A DNA stretch of 64,000 nt from Burkholderiales bacterium (GTDB lineage Bacteria; Pseudomonadota; Gammaproteobacteria; Burkholderiales; SG8-41), in contig JAUXYA010000015.1 of assembly GCA_030684405.1 (NCBI GenBank), forward strand, positions 124,001-188,000, in the 5' to 3' direction. How positions within the stretch are numbered: position 1 is the stretch's first letter; every line of letters starts with the position of its first letter. The position numbers and the translations under genes were made by a program. Below, in pieces: positions 56,129 through 64,000 of this stretch. The notes beneath the pieces were generated by a model, which was not told the DNA's origin, ran no database searches, and was given only the letters and a program-made list of their open reading frames with translations.

Positions 56129-56737
56129 TCAGAATCCGGAGCCGGGCTGCTGCAGGAAGGCGATTTCCACGGCGGTCGATGCGCGGCCGAGGATGTGGTT
56201 GCGGTGGGGAAAGCGGCCGAAACGCTGTACGATGTCACGGTGCCGCACTGCAAAGTCAAAATATCCAGCGAAGGTCTTGCGGTCGGCCTCCGCGGCGCCA
56301 GCCAGCAGATCGCCGAACATTTCAACGCTGCGCGCCTGGATATCCGCTGATTCGGCATGTTCCAGCGGCAGATAGAAAAACACCCTTTCGATCGCGCGCA
56401 GGCCGCGGTCAGCGCCACTGTCGATTCCATCGAGGGCGAGGCGCAAGGCGAGGCTGTCATGAGCGAAGGCCTGCGGGGTGTCGCGATAGATGTTGCGCGG
56501 AAACTGGTCGAACAGCAGGATCAGCGCCAACCGCCCACGCGGCTCGCGCGCCCACTCGCGATGCGCGCCGCCCGCGGCAGTGGCGACCAGCTTGCCAAAA
56601 TGCTCGCGAATTTCTGCGTCGATGACGGCATCCTTGGACCACCACAGCTTTTTCTGCGCTTCCGCAGTCGCGCTGTTGCCGGCCTCGTGGCCAAACCAGT
56701 AGGCGAGGACGTCTTCGGGGGTGACGGCCGGATTCAT
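56129..56737 (-). CDS. DUF924 family protein
   Basis: The product is 202 aa. It matches DUF924 (TPR-like helical fold): PEDVLAYWFG at the start, KLWWSKDAVIDAEIREHFG, PRGRLALILLFDQFPRNIYRDTPQAFAHDSLAL, ERVFFYLPLEHAES and FGRFPHRNHILGR. The function of the family is unknown. ATG 56735-56737 (MNPAVTPEDVL) fits the family start; the frame upstream is unrelated. Confidence 0.92.
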   Translation of the reverse strand: MNPAVTPEDVLAYWFGHEAGNSATAEAQKKLWWSKDAVIDAEIREHFGKLVATAAGGAHREWAREPRGRLALILLFDQFPRNIYRDTPQAFAHDSLALRLALDGIDSGADRGLRAIERVFFYLPLEHAESADIQARSVEMFGDLLAGAAEADRKTFAGYFDFAVRHRDIVQRFGRFPHRNHILGRASTAVEIAFLQQPGSGF

Positions 56738-56744
56738 TGCGTGC

Positions 56745-57218
56745 TCAACGGTATTTCGCCGCGGTGATGAACTGGCCGAAGGATTCACACCAGACGATCA
56801 CCGTGTTGTACATGCCTGGGTCGACATGCGGGGGTACCGGCACGATGAAGTTGCTGAAAGTCCTGACGTCGCCGACCAGCGCCATGCGCGGCTTCAGGCG
56901 CATGAAGGCGGCCTCGGTCTCGATGAATTCCGGCGACAGGTAAAGCTTGTAATCCGGGCCCGGCGCAAGGCGGCCGGTCAGCGCGATGCTGCGACGGCCG
57001 ACCGCCACGGTGCCTTCGCCCCAATGCAGGAAATTGCTGTCCTCGAGGTCGCGGCGGAACTGGCCGGAAAACTGCATGTCGCCAGACTGCGCCTGGATTT
57101 CGGCGGCAGTGGGCGCCGTCGGCGCGATGAGGATCGGCAGCAGATAGATGCCCAGCGCGAAACCCGTAACCAGCGCGGCGGCGTGGGTGATGCCGAAGAC
57201 CAGCAGTTTTGTCATCAT
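56745..57218 (-). CDS. DM13-domain membrane-anchored protein
   Basis: The product is 157 aa. One N-terminal helix (LVFGITHAAALVTGFALGIYLLPIL) anchors a DM13-type domain: HWGEGTVAVGRRSIALTGRLAPGPDYKLYLSPEFIETEAAF and FIVPVPPHVDPGMYNTVIVWCESFGQFITAAKY, with the conserved Cys near the end. DM13 domains are thought to take part in electron transfer. GGAGGA precedes ATG 57218. The DUF924 gene follows after 7 bases, suggesting cotranscription. Confidence 0.82.
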   Translation of the reverse strand: MMTKLLVFGITHAAALVTGFALGIYLLPILIAPTAPTAAEIQAQSGDMQFSGQFRRDLEDSNFLHWGEGTVAVGRRSIALTGRLAPGPDYKLYLSPEFIETEAAFMRLKPRMALVGDVRTFSNFIVPVPPHVDPGMYNTVIVWCESFGQFITAAKYR

Positions 57219-57330
57219 GACGCTCCTCCGGCTCAAGCATAAATCAGGTTGGCTCGGGCTTGACTGCAATGGCGCATGCGGTGACCATGCGCTGCGTCAT
57301 TGCTGTCCAATCCCCCCTGGAGTACGGTTC

Positions 57331-58011
57331 ATGCTGATCAAGCGCGGTTTCGATTCCATCTTTGCGACCTGGCTTGCCGGGCTGGTGGTGTTCCTGCCTC
57401 TGGCACTCACGCTGGGCGTGCTGGGCTGGCTGGTCGGCGTACTCAACCACTATCTTGGCCCCGACAGCGGCATCGGCCATTTCTTCTCGGTGCTCGGCTA
57501 CAAGATTTTCCCCGTGCTGCCGGTCCCGTACCTGGTGGGCACTCTGATGCTGATGTTCGCTATCTACCTGCTGGGCGTGGCTTTGCGCCTGGGTTTGCGC
57601 GGCCCGCTATCGAGGTTCCTCAATGTCACGCTGAAGCGGGTTCCGGTGGTCGGTGCGCTGTACGGATTCACCCAGCGTTTCGTCGGATTGCTGGAACAGA
57701 ACCAGGGCGACATTGGCACAATGAACGCGGTGTGGTGTTTTTTCGGCGGTGATGGCGTCGCTGTACTGGCGCTGGCGCCCAGTCCCGAGCCCATCGAGAT
57801 CGATGGGCGGCAGTATTTTGCAGTGCTGGTGCCGACGGCGCCGGTGCCCATTGGCGGAGGGCTGCTTTATGTGCCGGCCGAGTGGGTCAAGCCTGCCAAC
57901 ATCGGCATCGACAAGCTTACTGAAATCTATGTATCGATGGGACTCACCCCGCCGCCACGTCAGGCAACAGTGGTTTCCGCCGTCGTACAGGAGAGTGCTC
58001 CCCGGTCCTGA
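57331..58011 (+). CDS. DUF502 membrane protein
   Basis: The product is 226 aa. It has two or three N-terminal helices (ATWLAGLVVFLPLALTLGVLGWLVGVL; FPVLPVPYLVGTLMLMFAIYLLGV) and a soluble C-terminal part with VPVVGALYGFTQRFVGLL and VPTAPVPIGGGLLYVPAEWV. This is the DUF502 pattern, a widespread inner-membrane family of unknown function. GGAG lies 8 bases before the ATG. Confidence 0.9.
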   Translation: MLIKRGFDSIFATWLAGLVVFLPLALTLGVLGWLVGVLNHYLGPDSGIGHFFSVLGYKIFPVLPVPYLVGTLMLMFAIYLLGVALRLGLRGPLSRFLNVTLKRVPVVGALYGFTQRFVGLLEQNQGDIGTMNAVWCFFGGDGVAVLALAPSPEPIEIDGRQYFAVLVPTAPVPIGGGLLYVPAEWVKPANIGIDKLTEIYVSMGLTPPPRQATVVSAVVQESAPRS

Positions 58012-58023
58012 GCTTCGCTGCGG

Positions 58024-58764
58024 CTACCAGGGGATGCCCCGGCCGTGCTGGTCGAAGAATCCGCCAGAGTCCGCGGCCCGCAGGCGGTCGAATGTATTGA
58101 TGATCCTCGCGGCCGCGATGTCCGGGGTCTGTACCTCAAGCCCGTGTTTCCCGAACCCCGCGGTAAGACCGGTATCCACCGGGCCCGGGTGTAATGCGAC
58201 GCAGATCGCCTCCGGTCGCGAGCGTTTCAGTTCCACCGCAGCGCTACGCAGAATCTGGTTCAGCGCCGCCTTCGCCGCGCGGTAGCCATACCAGCCGCCG
58301 AGCCGGTTGTCGCCGATGCTGCCGACGCGCGCCGACAGCGCGGCGAATACGCAGCGACCCGAGCGCGGCAGCAGTGGCATGAAATGCTTGATCAGCAGCG
58401 CCGGTCCGATGGTATTGACCGCAAAGCTTTGCGCCAGTGCCTGCGCATCGAGATGGCGCCAGCTTTTTTCGGCAAAGCAGCCTTCGCCTTCGAGCACGCC
58501 AGTTGCGACGATGAGCAGCCGGAGGTCGAGGCCCATGGCGGCGACGTTGTCTGCCGCAGCTGCGATGCTGGCTTCATCGAGCAGATCGAGAGGAGGTGAT
58601 CCGCTGCGTGACAATGCGACCACGCCGGCGAAGCGCGAATCTGCGCGCAGCCTCTTGGAGAGTGCGCTGCCGATGCCGCCGCTTGCGCCGAAGAGCAGCG
58701 CAAGTCCGCCGCCGGGCAGGTCTTGGGTAGCGGCGCTCAGGCTTTTTTTACCCAGGCGATGCAC
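58024..58764 (-). CDS. short-chain dehydrogenase/reductase
   Basis: The product is about 246 aa if GTG 58762-58764 is the start. NAD(P)-binding ALLFGASGGIGSALSKRL, NTIGPALLIKHFMPLL, the catalytic Tyr and Lys in WYGYRAAKAALNQ and LHPGPVDTGLTAGFG identify a classical SDR, closest to the CsgA/C-factor-like group. No ATG lies near the fold's beginning. The GTG would overlap the HiPIP gene's end by 28 bases; a CTG at the HiPIP stop is another possibility. The start is uncertain, the family is not. Confidence 0.82.
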   Translation of the reverse strand: MHRLGKKSLSAATQDLPGGGLALLFGASGGIGSALSKRLRADSRFAGVVALSRSGSPPLDLLDEASIAAAADNVAAMGLDLRLLIVATGVLEGEGCFAEKSWRHLDAQALAQSFAVNTIGPALLIKHFMPLLPRSGRCVFAALSARVGSIGDNRLGGWYGYRAAKAALNQILRSAAVELKRSRPEAICVALHPGPVDTGLTAGFGKHGLEVQTPDIAAARIINTFDRLRAADSGGFFDQHGRGIPW

Positions 58765-59048
58765 CAGCCCTTGGCATTGACTTGCTTGCCGCCCACTGCC
58801 CCGCAGGGTGCCCAGGGATCGCTGGGCTTCCCTATGTAGAGCTGGCAATTGGCGCAGATCTGACCGGCAGCGTATTTCGGGTATTTCTTGCGGTCGACCT
58901 TGGTGGCGTCGTGAAGATAGCCGAGGGCGACGGCCTGCGGATCCTTTTCCTCAAGACGAGCGGCCTGAGCCTGAGCGATGCGACTGCCGATCAGGCCGGC
59001 AGCGGCGACAGGCAGGGTGGCGGCGATAAATTGACGACGGGTGGTCAT
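58737..59048 (-). CDS. high-potential iron-sulfur protein (HiPIP)
   Basis: The product is 103 aa. The Tat-type leader is MTTRRQFIAATLPVAAAGLIG and the mature domain carries four cysteines (Cys65, Cys68, Cys82, Cys96: CANC...PC...WC) that bind a 4Fe-4S cluster. It is a small periplasmic electron carrier, found in purple bacteria and many betaproteobacteria. AGGAGAG precedes the ATG. It is divergent from the MerR gene and overlaps or abuts the SDR gene. Confidence 0.93.
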   Translation of the reverse strand: MTTRRQFIAATLPVAAAGLIGSRIAQAQAARLEEKDPQAVALGYLHDATKVDRKKYPKYAAGQICANCQLYIGKPSDPWAPCGAVGGKQVNAKGWCIAWVKKA

Positions 59049-59215
59049 AGTTAGCTCTCCTGTGAATGTTTGTAAATTGAACCGGATTCTACGGATCAAT
59101 TGGGTGAAAAACCGTTTTTTTGTCCAGGATGAACCGGAATATTTGTGTTCGTGACCGTGACAGATCCAGTTCAAGTGATTAATCTCGAAGAAATCATTCA
59201 GGAGCCAAAATCATC

Positions 59216-60178
59216 ATGGATACATCCATCGCCCCCGACCTCAACGACACCGTGCTCTACCGCAGTGGGGCCGCAGCCCGCCTCTCCGGCGTGCCGGTGG
59301 AAACCCTGCGTGTCTGGGAGCGCCGGTATGCCATCGTGCGCCCGCAGGTCAGCCCCAGCGGCCGCAAGCTTTACTCGGCGGAGAACATCCAGCGCCTGCG
59401 CCTGATCAAGCAACTGGTGGCGATGGGCAACTCGATCGGTTCGGTGGCGTCGCTGCCAATGCAGACGCTGCAGCAGATACTCGCCGACTCGGCACCGTTG
59501 GTGATGGCGCCGCGGGCGTTGGTTCCTGGCCATCGTGCGTTGCGCGTGGCGCTGGTCGGCGAGGCTCAGGCTTCGGGCCGCGGCCGCGGGCTGAATGTAG
59601 TGGCTGTGTGTGAGGACATTACCCAGGCGGCAGCCGCGCTGCAGGGTATCAGCGCCGATGCCGTGATTATCGAAATGTCTTCGCTGATGCAGGCGGAGCC
59701 AAAGCGCATTACCGCAATTCGCGACGCGGCTTCGGCTCCGGTCGCGATCGTGCTCTACCGTTACGGCCCGGCGCCGGTGATGCGTCACTTGCGCGAAGCG
59801 GGGCATGTCGTCGCCCACGCTGCGCTCGACGCGGTCGAGTTTGACGAACTGTGTCGCAGCGCGATGGTGGTGTCTGCCGAGCCGGCCGACGATGAGCCGC
59901 TGGCCCCGCGTTTCGACGCCGTCGCCCTGAGCGCGCTCTCCGGTATGCGCAACAGCGTTTTTTGCGAATGCCCGCGCCATCTCGCCGAACTGGTGCGCGC
60001 GGTGCAGGGCTTCGAGCGTTACAGCACCGAGTGCGCGATACGCAGCCCGGCCGATGCTGCGTTGCATGGACGGTTGCAGCGCAGCGCGGGACGCGCCCGC
60101 GCGCTGCTGGAGGAGGCGTTGGTTGAACTCGCTCTGGCCGAGGGTCTGCCGCTGCCGCAGGCGGCGAAGGCTGCATGA
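59216..60178 (+). CDS. MerR-family regulator with CarH/LitR-like architecture
   Basis: The product is 320 aa. The MerR HTH (about 14-80) reads LYRSGAAARLSGVPVETLRVWERRYAIVRPQVSPSGRKLYS, the W-E-R-R-Y type seen in LitR/CarH regulators. A Rossmann-like domain (about 108-220) stands where CarH binds cobalamin, but the E/D-x-H-x-x-G motif is absent, so B12 light sensing is unlikely. Its stop overlaps the start of the DUF3429 gene, so it heads a four-gene operon. Confidence 0.85.
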   Translation: MDTSIAPDLNDTVLYRSGAAARLSGVPVETLRVWERRYAIVRPQVSPSGRKLYSAENIQRLRLIKQLVAMGNSIGSVASLPMQTLQQILADSAPLVMAPRALVPGHRALRVALVGEAQASGRGRGLNVVAVCEDITQAAAALQGISADAVIIEMSSLMQAEPKRITAIRDAASAPVAIVLYRYGPAPVMRHLREAGHVVAHAALDAVEFDELCRSAMVVSAEPADDEPLAPRFDAVALSALSGMRNSVFCECPRHLAELVRAVQGFERYSTECAIRSPADAALHGRLQRSAGRARALLEEALVELALAEGLPLPQAAKAA

Positions 60179-60624
60179 GTTCCGCATCCTGCCCGGCGAT
60201 GCCGCTGCCGGCGCTGCTGCTCGGCGCCGGAGGTCTCATTCCTTTCGTCGGCCTCGCGCTGCTCGCGGCGGCGGGGCCTGTGGCCTCCCATGTTTATTGG
60301 CTGACCGCGTTGTCTTACTACGGTGCAGTGATCCTTGCTTTCGTTGGCGCGCTGCACTGGGCGTATGCGGTGAAGCGTGGCGCCGAGGGGCGCGAGGCCT
60401 GGTTGCAGTACGGCGCGAGCGTGCTGCCCGCGCTGCTGGCCTGGCTGTCGTTGCTGTTTCCGGTATGGACGGGGCTGCGGCTGCAGGCCGGTGCGCTGCT
60501 CGCCTGCTATGCCTTCGATCGCGCGATGAACCGCATCGACCCGGTACCGTCATGGTTTCTGCGCCTGCGTGCCGCACTCAGCGGCATCGCTGCGGCATCG
60601 CTGCTCGTCGCCAGTATCGTTTGA
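60175..60624 (+). CDS. DUF3429 membrane protein
   Basis: The product is 149 aa with about five hydrophobic helices: PALLLGAGGLIPFVGLALLAAA, SYYGAVILAFVGALHWAYAV, YGASVLPALLAWLSLLFPV and further on. FVGALHWAYA and QYGASVLPALLAW are typical of DUF3429, a family of unknown role. It overlaps the MerR gene by 4 bases (ATGA), indicating translational coupling. Confidence 0.88.
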   Translation: MSSASCPAMPLPALLLGAGGLIPFVGLALLAAAGPVASHVYWLTALSYYGAVILAFVGALHWAYAVKRGAEGREAWLQYGASVLPALLAWLSLLFPVWTGLRLQAGALLACYAFDRAMNRIDPVPSWFLRLRAALSGIAAASLLVASIV

Positions 60625-60634
60625 GGTAAAGAAC

Positions 60635-60949
60635 ATGGATCGTTTGCACCATGTCGCCATTGTCGTGCCGGAGGTTGCCGCAGCGGCGGCCTGGTATCGT
60701 GCGCGATTCGGGGTCGAGATCATCTATGAAGATGCGACCTGGGCGCTGCTGCGCTTCGCCAACATTGATCTTGCGCTTGTGGTTCCGGGTCAGCATCCGC
60801 CGCATATCGCCATCGAGCGCCCCGACGCCGCGTGTTATGGCAGGCTGAAACCGCATCGCGACGGTACGGCCTCGGTCTATATCGACGATTCCTTCGGTAA
60901 TGTCATCGAAATCATGCAGGCGGGGTTGCCCGTGGGCAGGGCAGCATGA
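60635..60949 (+). CDS. small VOC/glyoxalase-fold protein
   Basis: The product is 104 aa. MDRLHHVAIVVPEVAAAAAWYRARFGVEIIYEDATWALLRF is the start of a vicinal-oxygen-chelate fold with the first metal His (HHVAIVV), and YIDDSFGNVIEIMQ supplies the Glu near the end. Only one betaalphabetabetabeta pair is present, so it probably dimerises. The substrate is unknown. GAGG precedes the ATG and the stop overlaps the next start. Confidence 0.85.
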   Translation: MDRLHHVAIVVPEVAAAAAWYRARFGVEIIYEDATWALLRFANIDLALVVPGQHPPHIAIERPDAACYGRLKPHRDGTASVYIDDSFGNVIEIMQAGLPVGRAA

Positions 60950-61215
60950 GCGTGGTCTGCGGGGAAGGTGTTGCGCTGATTCATGCGCACGGCATTCTGA
61001 CCATTACCGATGCCAATACCACCATCGGTTACTGCCGCCATGATGGTGATGGCGCGATTGAATACATCTTTGTGCACCCGGCCTTCCGCCGGCAAGGCCA
61101 TGCCAAGCGGATGCTGGCATTGGTGCGCGAACGCGTGGGCAAACCCCTGCGCCTGGAGCCACCGATCAGCCCCCTGGGTTCAAAGCTGCTGCGCCACTGC
61201 GATTCGGGTTTTTGA
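60946..61215 (+). CDS. small GNAT-like protein
   Basis: The product is 89 aa. GAIEYIFVHPAFRRQGHAKRMLALVRERVG is the acetyl-CoA-binding beta4-alpha3 unit (R-R-Q-G-H-A) of GNAT enzymes, but the protein is only about half the usual length and lacks the C-terminal strands. It starts within the stop codon of the VOC gene (ATGA). It may be a minimal acetyltransferase of the YjdJ/GTNAT type or a reduced one. Confidence 0.75.
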   Translation: MSVVCGEGVALIHAHGILTITDANTTIGYCRHDGDGAIEYIFVHPAFRRQGHAKRMLALVRERVGKPLRLEPPISPLGSKLLRHCDSGF

Positions 61216-61237
61216 TCAGGGTGGCGGGCCCTGCCGC

Positions 61238-61966
61238 CTATTTCAGCAGCAGGATGATCGCGCTGGTCGCGGAAATAACAAGTATCGCGATACGCAGACG
61301 GCGTGCGTTGATACGCCGCATCAGCAGCGGCGCGGCGAGGATGCCCGCGAGCGTGCCCGGCAGCAGCACTGCGGTCAGGCGCAGTTCAGGGATGCCGAAT
61401 AGCCCGAAGGCGGCGAGTGCGGCCACCGAGATGAGGTAGGCCGGTACGAATATCGTGCCCATCATCGCTCGCGCGACTTCGGGCTGTGCATTCTGGAACA
61501 CCAGCGCCACCGGCGGCCCGTGGATGCCGACCATGGTGCCCATGATGCCGGCAGCGCCGCTACCCGCGATCACCGCCGGTTGCGTTGGTTTCAGACGTAT
61601 ACCGCTGAGGCTGATGGCCACCGCAAGCAGCACCAGAGCGCCGAATACTTTGCCGAGGTATGCCGGGTTCAACGCACTCAGTGCCAGCGCGCCAACGAGG
61701 GTGCCAGCGGCGAGGCCAAGGAGCGCCGGGGCGATGCTGCGGGTGTCGACGGCATGCCATTCGCGCCAGGCGGCGCTGAGCGGCACCAGCACGCCGGCGA
61801 GCAGCATCGGGCCGGGCACGAACTGCGGATCGATCAACACCAGCAGTGGCACCGCGAACAGCGCCATGCCGATGCCCACGGATGCCTGCATCGCGCAAGC
61901 GGCAGCCATTACCGCATTTGCGGCAAGCCAGGCGAGCCAAGGCACCGTATCGGCGGGGGAGAGCAT
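61238..61966 (-). CDS. TauE/SafE-family sulfite or sulfonate exporter-like protein
   Basis: The product is 242 aa with about eight helices. The two family repeats are visible as GIGMALFAVPLLVLIDPQFVPGPMLLAGVLVPL and AGSGAAGIMGTMVGIHGPPVALVFQN (the G-x-x-G-G-x-x-G-x-P-like turn). Members move small organosulfur or other anions across the inner membrane. The substrate cannot be read here. It is convergent with the MerR operon and upstream of no clear partner. Confidence 0.88.
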   Translation of the reverse strand: MLSPADTVPWLAWLAANAVMAAACAMQASVGIGMALFAVPLLVLIDPQFVPGPMLLAGVLVPLSAAWREWHAVDTRSIAPALLGLAAGTLVGALALSALNPAYLGKVFGALVLLAVAISLSGIRLKPTQPAVIAGSGAAGIMGTMVGIHGPPVALVFQNAQPEVARAMMGTIFVPAYLISVAALAAFGLFGIPELRLTAVLLPGTLAGILAAPLLMRRINARRLRIAILVISATSAIILLLK

Positions 61967-62018
61967 CGAAATAATTGGCAGCGATGCGCAGTCCCGGGGT
62001 GGGACTGCGCTGAGGACT

Positions 62019-62852
62019 TTAGGGCAGCTTCCACCCGAGCCACTCGCAGACGCCGCGGCCGAGCACCCATTCCTTGTCGGCTTCCTTCAGCCAGGGTGCG
62101 TCCTTCAGCCACATGTGGACGTGTTCGCGGTAGGGCACCGGCGAGCGCGACCAGTCGCTGCCCCAGAACAGACGCTGCGGGCCGAAGGCTTCATAGGCGC
62201 GTTTGGCGTAACCCTGCATTTTGGTGAAGGGATAGGGTTCCTTCAGGTAGGAGGGCAGTGCGCTGGCCTTGCAGGCGACATTGGGGCGTTTCGCTATCGG
62301 CAGCAGCTTGTCGAAGTCGCGGAAGGTTTCGTCTTCCGGTTTGCCGCTGCTGAGTGCCATGTGGTCCATGATGATCTTCAGACCGGGATGGCGCGCGGCG
62401 ACGCCGTCGATGATGTGCACCAGGTTCTGCGGTACCAGGATCATCAGCCGGATATCGAGTTTTTCCGCCTCGCTCCATACCCAGTCGAATTTGCCGTTGA
62501 CCAGCGGTTCCTGCAGCACGGGGATGTGGAAGGAGAAACGCATGCCGAGCATGCCGGGCTGCTGCTTGAAAGTCTTGATCGCGGTTTTCGCGTCCGGCGC
62601 TTCCGGATTGAAGCGGCCCATGATCGCGAAACGCTCCGGGTGCTGCTTCACGGCTTCGATTGCGAGGTCGTTGCGGTCGCCTTCCCAAGACGGTGGCACG
62701 ATCACCACGCGATCGACGCCGGCTTCGTCCATGTCCTTCAGCAACTGCTCGTGGCCGAGCGGAATCTCGCGCTGCGCATGCGCGCGCGCGGGCCAGGGAC
62801 GTTCCGGTGTGTTGGCACCCCAGATGTGCACTTGTGAATCGACGATCAGCAT
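62019..62852 (-). CDS. amidohydrolase (amidohydrolase_2 family)
   Basis: The product is 277 aa. MLIVDSQVHIWGANTPERPWP at the N-terminus is the QxH variant of the metal motif common in this subgroup. VDRVVIVPPSWEGDRND, GMLGMRFSFH, KIIMDHMAL (His) and RLFWGSDWSRSPVPY (Asp) follow. Relatives include lactonases and decarboxylases acting on aromatic or hydroxy acids. GGAG lies before ATG 62850-62852. It is the third amidohydrolase of this type in the window. Confidence 0.88.
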   Translation of the reverse strand: MLIVDSQVHIWGANTPERPWPARAHAQREIPLGHEQLLKDMDEAGVDRVVIVPPSWEGDRNDLAIEAVKQHPERFAIMGRFNPEAPDAKTAIKTFKQQPGMLGMRFSFHIPVLQEPLVNGKFDWVWSEAEKLDIRLMILVPQNLVHIIDGVAARHPGLKIIMDHMALSSGKPEDETFRDFDKLLPIAKRPNVACKASALPSYLKEPYPFTKMQGYAKRAYEAFGPQRLFWGSDWSRSPVPYREHVHMWLKDAPWLKEADKEWVLGRGVCEWLGWKLP

Positions 62853-62880
62853 TTCTTCTCCATGTGGTGGTTCAGGGGGG

Positions 62881-63186
62881 TCATTCCTGGGTCGCGAGTT
62901 CGGTCCAGGGTTTGATTTTGGCCAGGGTGCGGCCCAGCGTGCGTTCCGCAACCTCGGTATCGTAAGCCGCCTGTGCGCGCAGCCAGTAGCCGTTGGACAA
63001 GCCGAAAAAACGGCACAGCCGCAGATCGGTGTCGGCGGTCACGGTGCGGCGACCGGCGACGATTTCACCGATACGTTGCGCCGGAACGCCAATTTCCTTG
63101 GCCAGGCGGTACTGGGTAATGCCCATGGGTTTAAGGAACTCCTCCAGCAGGAGTTCGCCCGGGGTGACAGGGTTCAGCTTTCCCAT
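62881..63186 (-). CDS. higA: HigA-type antitoxin
   Basis: The product is 101 aa. NPVTPGELLLEEFLKPMGITQYRLAKEIGVPAQRIGEIVAGRRTVTADTDLRLCRFFGLSNGYWLRAQAAYD is the classical HigA/VapI XRE domain. It neutralises the HigB toxin and represses their promoter. The start at MGKLNPV is preferred; an in-frame TTG 15 bases upstream overlaps the higB stop. Confidence 0.93.
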   Translation of the reverse strand: MGKLNPVTPGELLLEEFLKPMGITQYRLAKEIGVPAQRIGEIVAGRRTVTADTDLRLCRFFGLSNGYWLRAQAAYDTEVAERTLGRTLAKIKPWTELATQE

Positions 63187-63197
63187 ATTCAGACCTC

Positions 63198-63476
63198 TCA
63201 ATGGTAGTCCACGATCTCCACGTCTTCGGCGCCTGACGCTGTCCAGCTAAAACAAAGGCGCCACTGATCATTGATCCGGATGCTGTGCTGGCCGGCTCTG
63301 TTGCCTTTCAGCGCTTCAAGGCGGTTGCCCGGCGGTATCCGCAGATCGCTCAAATGTGCTGCGATTTCGAGTTGTCGCAGTTTGCGGCGCGCGACATCGG
63401 CAATATTGGCGAAACGTTTGACGCGATTTCCGTCCGCCAGTGTCTTGGTGTCGGCGCTTCGAAACGACTTGATCAT
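63198..63476 (-). CDS. higB: HigB-type mRNA interferase toxin
   Basis: The product is 92 aa. MIKSFRSADTKTLADG at the start, RKLRQLEIAAHLSDLRIPPGNRLEALKGNRAGQHSIRINDQWRLCFSW and the closing VEIVDYH match the RelE/HigB host-inhibition family, with Arg, His and Tyr residues that cut ribosome-bound mRNA. It precedes higA by 11 bases, the usual toxin-first order of higBA loci. Confidence 0.93.
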   Translation of the reverse strand: MIKSFRSADTKTLADGNRVKRFANIADVARRKLRQLEIAAHLSDLRIPPGNRLEALKGNRAGQHSIRINDQWRLCFSWTASGAEDVEIVDYH

Positions 63477-63615
63477 GCGTGATAGTAACGTGATGCGTGA
63501 TTATTGCGCAAGCTGGATGCCGGTCAAATGGCTGACTCCGCAGCGAAAGTCATTCAGAATCGGCCGCCAGATGTCTCGGATATGCACAGTTGCGGCTTGC
63601 GAGACATGTTTATTT

Positions 63616-63633
63616 ATAAGTATTTGATTATAA
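63616..63633 (+). repeat. AT-rich dispersed motif, copy 5
   Basis: ATAAGTATTTGATTATAA is followed by AGGATATTTT and ATG 63644. The AAAGGA inside its end can act as the ribosome-binding site. It shares the whole stretch down to the start codon with copy 6 before the iron receptor gene. Confidence 0.65.
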
Positions 63634-63643
63634 AGGATATTTT

Positions 63644-64000
63644 ATGAACGGCGCAGAAAGCCTCGTGCGCACGCTGTTGAACGGCGACGTCAATGTCTGT
63701 TTCGCCAATCCCGGCACTTCAGAAATGCATTTCGTCTCTGCGCTCGATCGCGTCGAAGGCGTGCGCTGCATTCTCGGCCTGTTCGAAGGCGTGGTCACCG
63801 GCGCAGCCGACGGTTATTACCGCATGGCGGGCAAACCCGCAGCGACGCTGTTGCATCTCGGGCCGGGACTCGGCAACGGTCTCGCCAACCTGCACAACGC
63901 CAAGAAGGCGCGCTCGGGCATGGTCAACATTGTTGGCGAACACGCGAGTTATCACATCAAGCACGATGCGCCGCTGACCGCTGACATCGAAGGTGTTGCG
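63644..64000 (+). CDS. acetolactate-synthase-like TPP enzyme, N-terminal part
   Basis: 119 residues are visible before the window edge. [30 protein letters not shown] holds the conserved thiamine-diphosphate Glu (Glu27). [52 protein letters not shown] is the typical pyrimidine-binding domain. It belongs to the group labelled acetolactate synthase large subunit or benzoylformate-decarboxylase-like; without the C-terminal half the reaction cannot be fixed. Confidence 0.88.
   Translation, partial: MNGAESLVRTLLNGDVNVCFANPGTSEMHFVSALDRVEGVRCILGLFEGVVTGAADGYYRMAGKPAATLLHLGPGLGNGLANLHNAKKARSGMVNIVGEHASYHIKHDAPLTADIEGVA

Overview
The window is GC-rich, densely coded chromosomal DNA with the gene order of a betaproteobacterium. 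The core block trxB - smr - crp/fnr-like - ftsK - lolA - rarA - serS - tRNA-Ser and the nadE-glnB pair fit that class. So do the PEP-CTERM protein, the TAXI-type TRAP transporter and the many single catabolic genes (amidohydrolases, MmgE/PrpD, glutaryl-CoA dehydrogenase). No species can be named from the sequence. I see no transposase, phage gene or CRISPR array.

Layout: 1-8.4 kb holds a Na/Pi-type transporter, a pilin placed directly after a large secreted glycosidase-like protein, a PEP-CTERM protein, a class III aminotransferase and a LapA-domain protein. 8.5-13.4 kb (minus strand) is a C2/C3-acid cluster: hydroxypyruvate isomerase, TAXI receptor, fused TRAP permease and tartronate-semialdehyde reductase. 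13.4-17.5 kb (plus strand) resembles a molybdoenzyme-maturation module (MocA-like, MoxR/CoxD-like, VWA/CoxE-like). Its moxR gene is frameshifted, and an amidohydrolase plus a truncated NMT1-type gene sit between moxR and vwa. 18-27 kb carries a GspE/PilB-type ATPase, a MaoC/mesaconyl-CoA-hydratase-like plus MmgE/PrpD pair, a secreted hydrolase, a TauD-type dioxygenase, an adenylate cyclase and glutaryl-CoA dehydrogenase. 27-31.5 kb is a four-gene ABC export or lipoprotein-handling operon.

31.5-49.3 kb is mostly housekeeping: NUDIX, FemAB-like GNAT, TPR, nadE, glnB, smr, trxB, a Crp/Fnr-like regulator, a FecR-domain protein, ftsK, lolA, rarA, serS and tRNA-Ser(CGA). It ends in a D-tartrate dehydratase and an XRE regulator. 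49.4-55.1 kb has mltB, a ferric-iron ABC transporter split into divergent and convergent genes with three Fur-box matches, and an NlpC/P60 hydrolase. 55.2-63.5 kb has a secretin-domain protein, DUF924, DM13, DUF502, an SDR, HiPIP, a MerR operon, a TauE/SafE exporter, an amidohydrolase and a HigBA toxin-antitoxin pair. The window ends inside an acetolactate-synthase-like gene.

Two patterns cross the whole window. First, an AT-rich 18-bp motif (consensus ATAAGTAnnTGATTnnA) occurs six times against the GC-rich background, five of them in gene leaders or between co-directional genes. Second, several genes have a -10-like hexamer only 6-8 bases before the start codon, which suggests leaderless mRNAs. 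The motif is the best candidate here for something undescribed.
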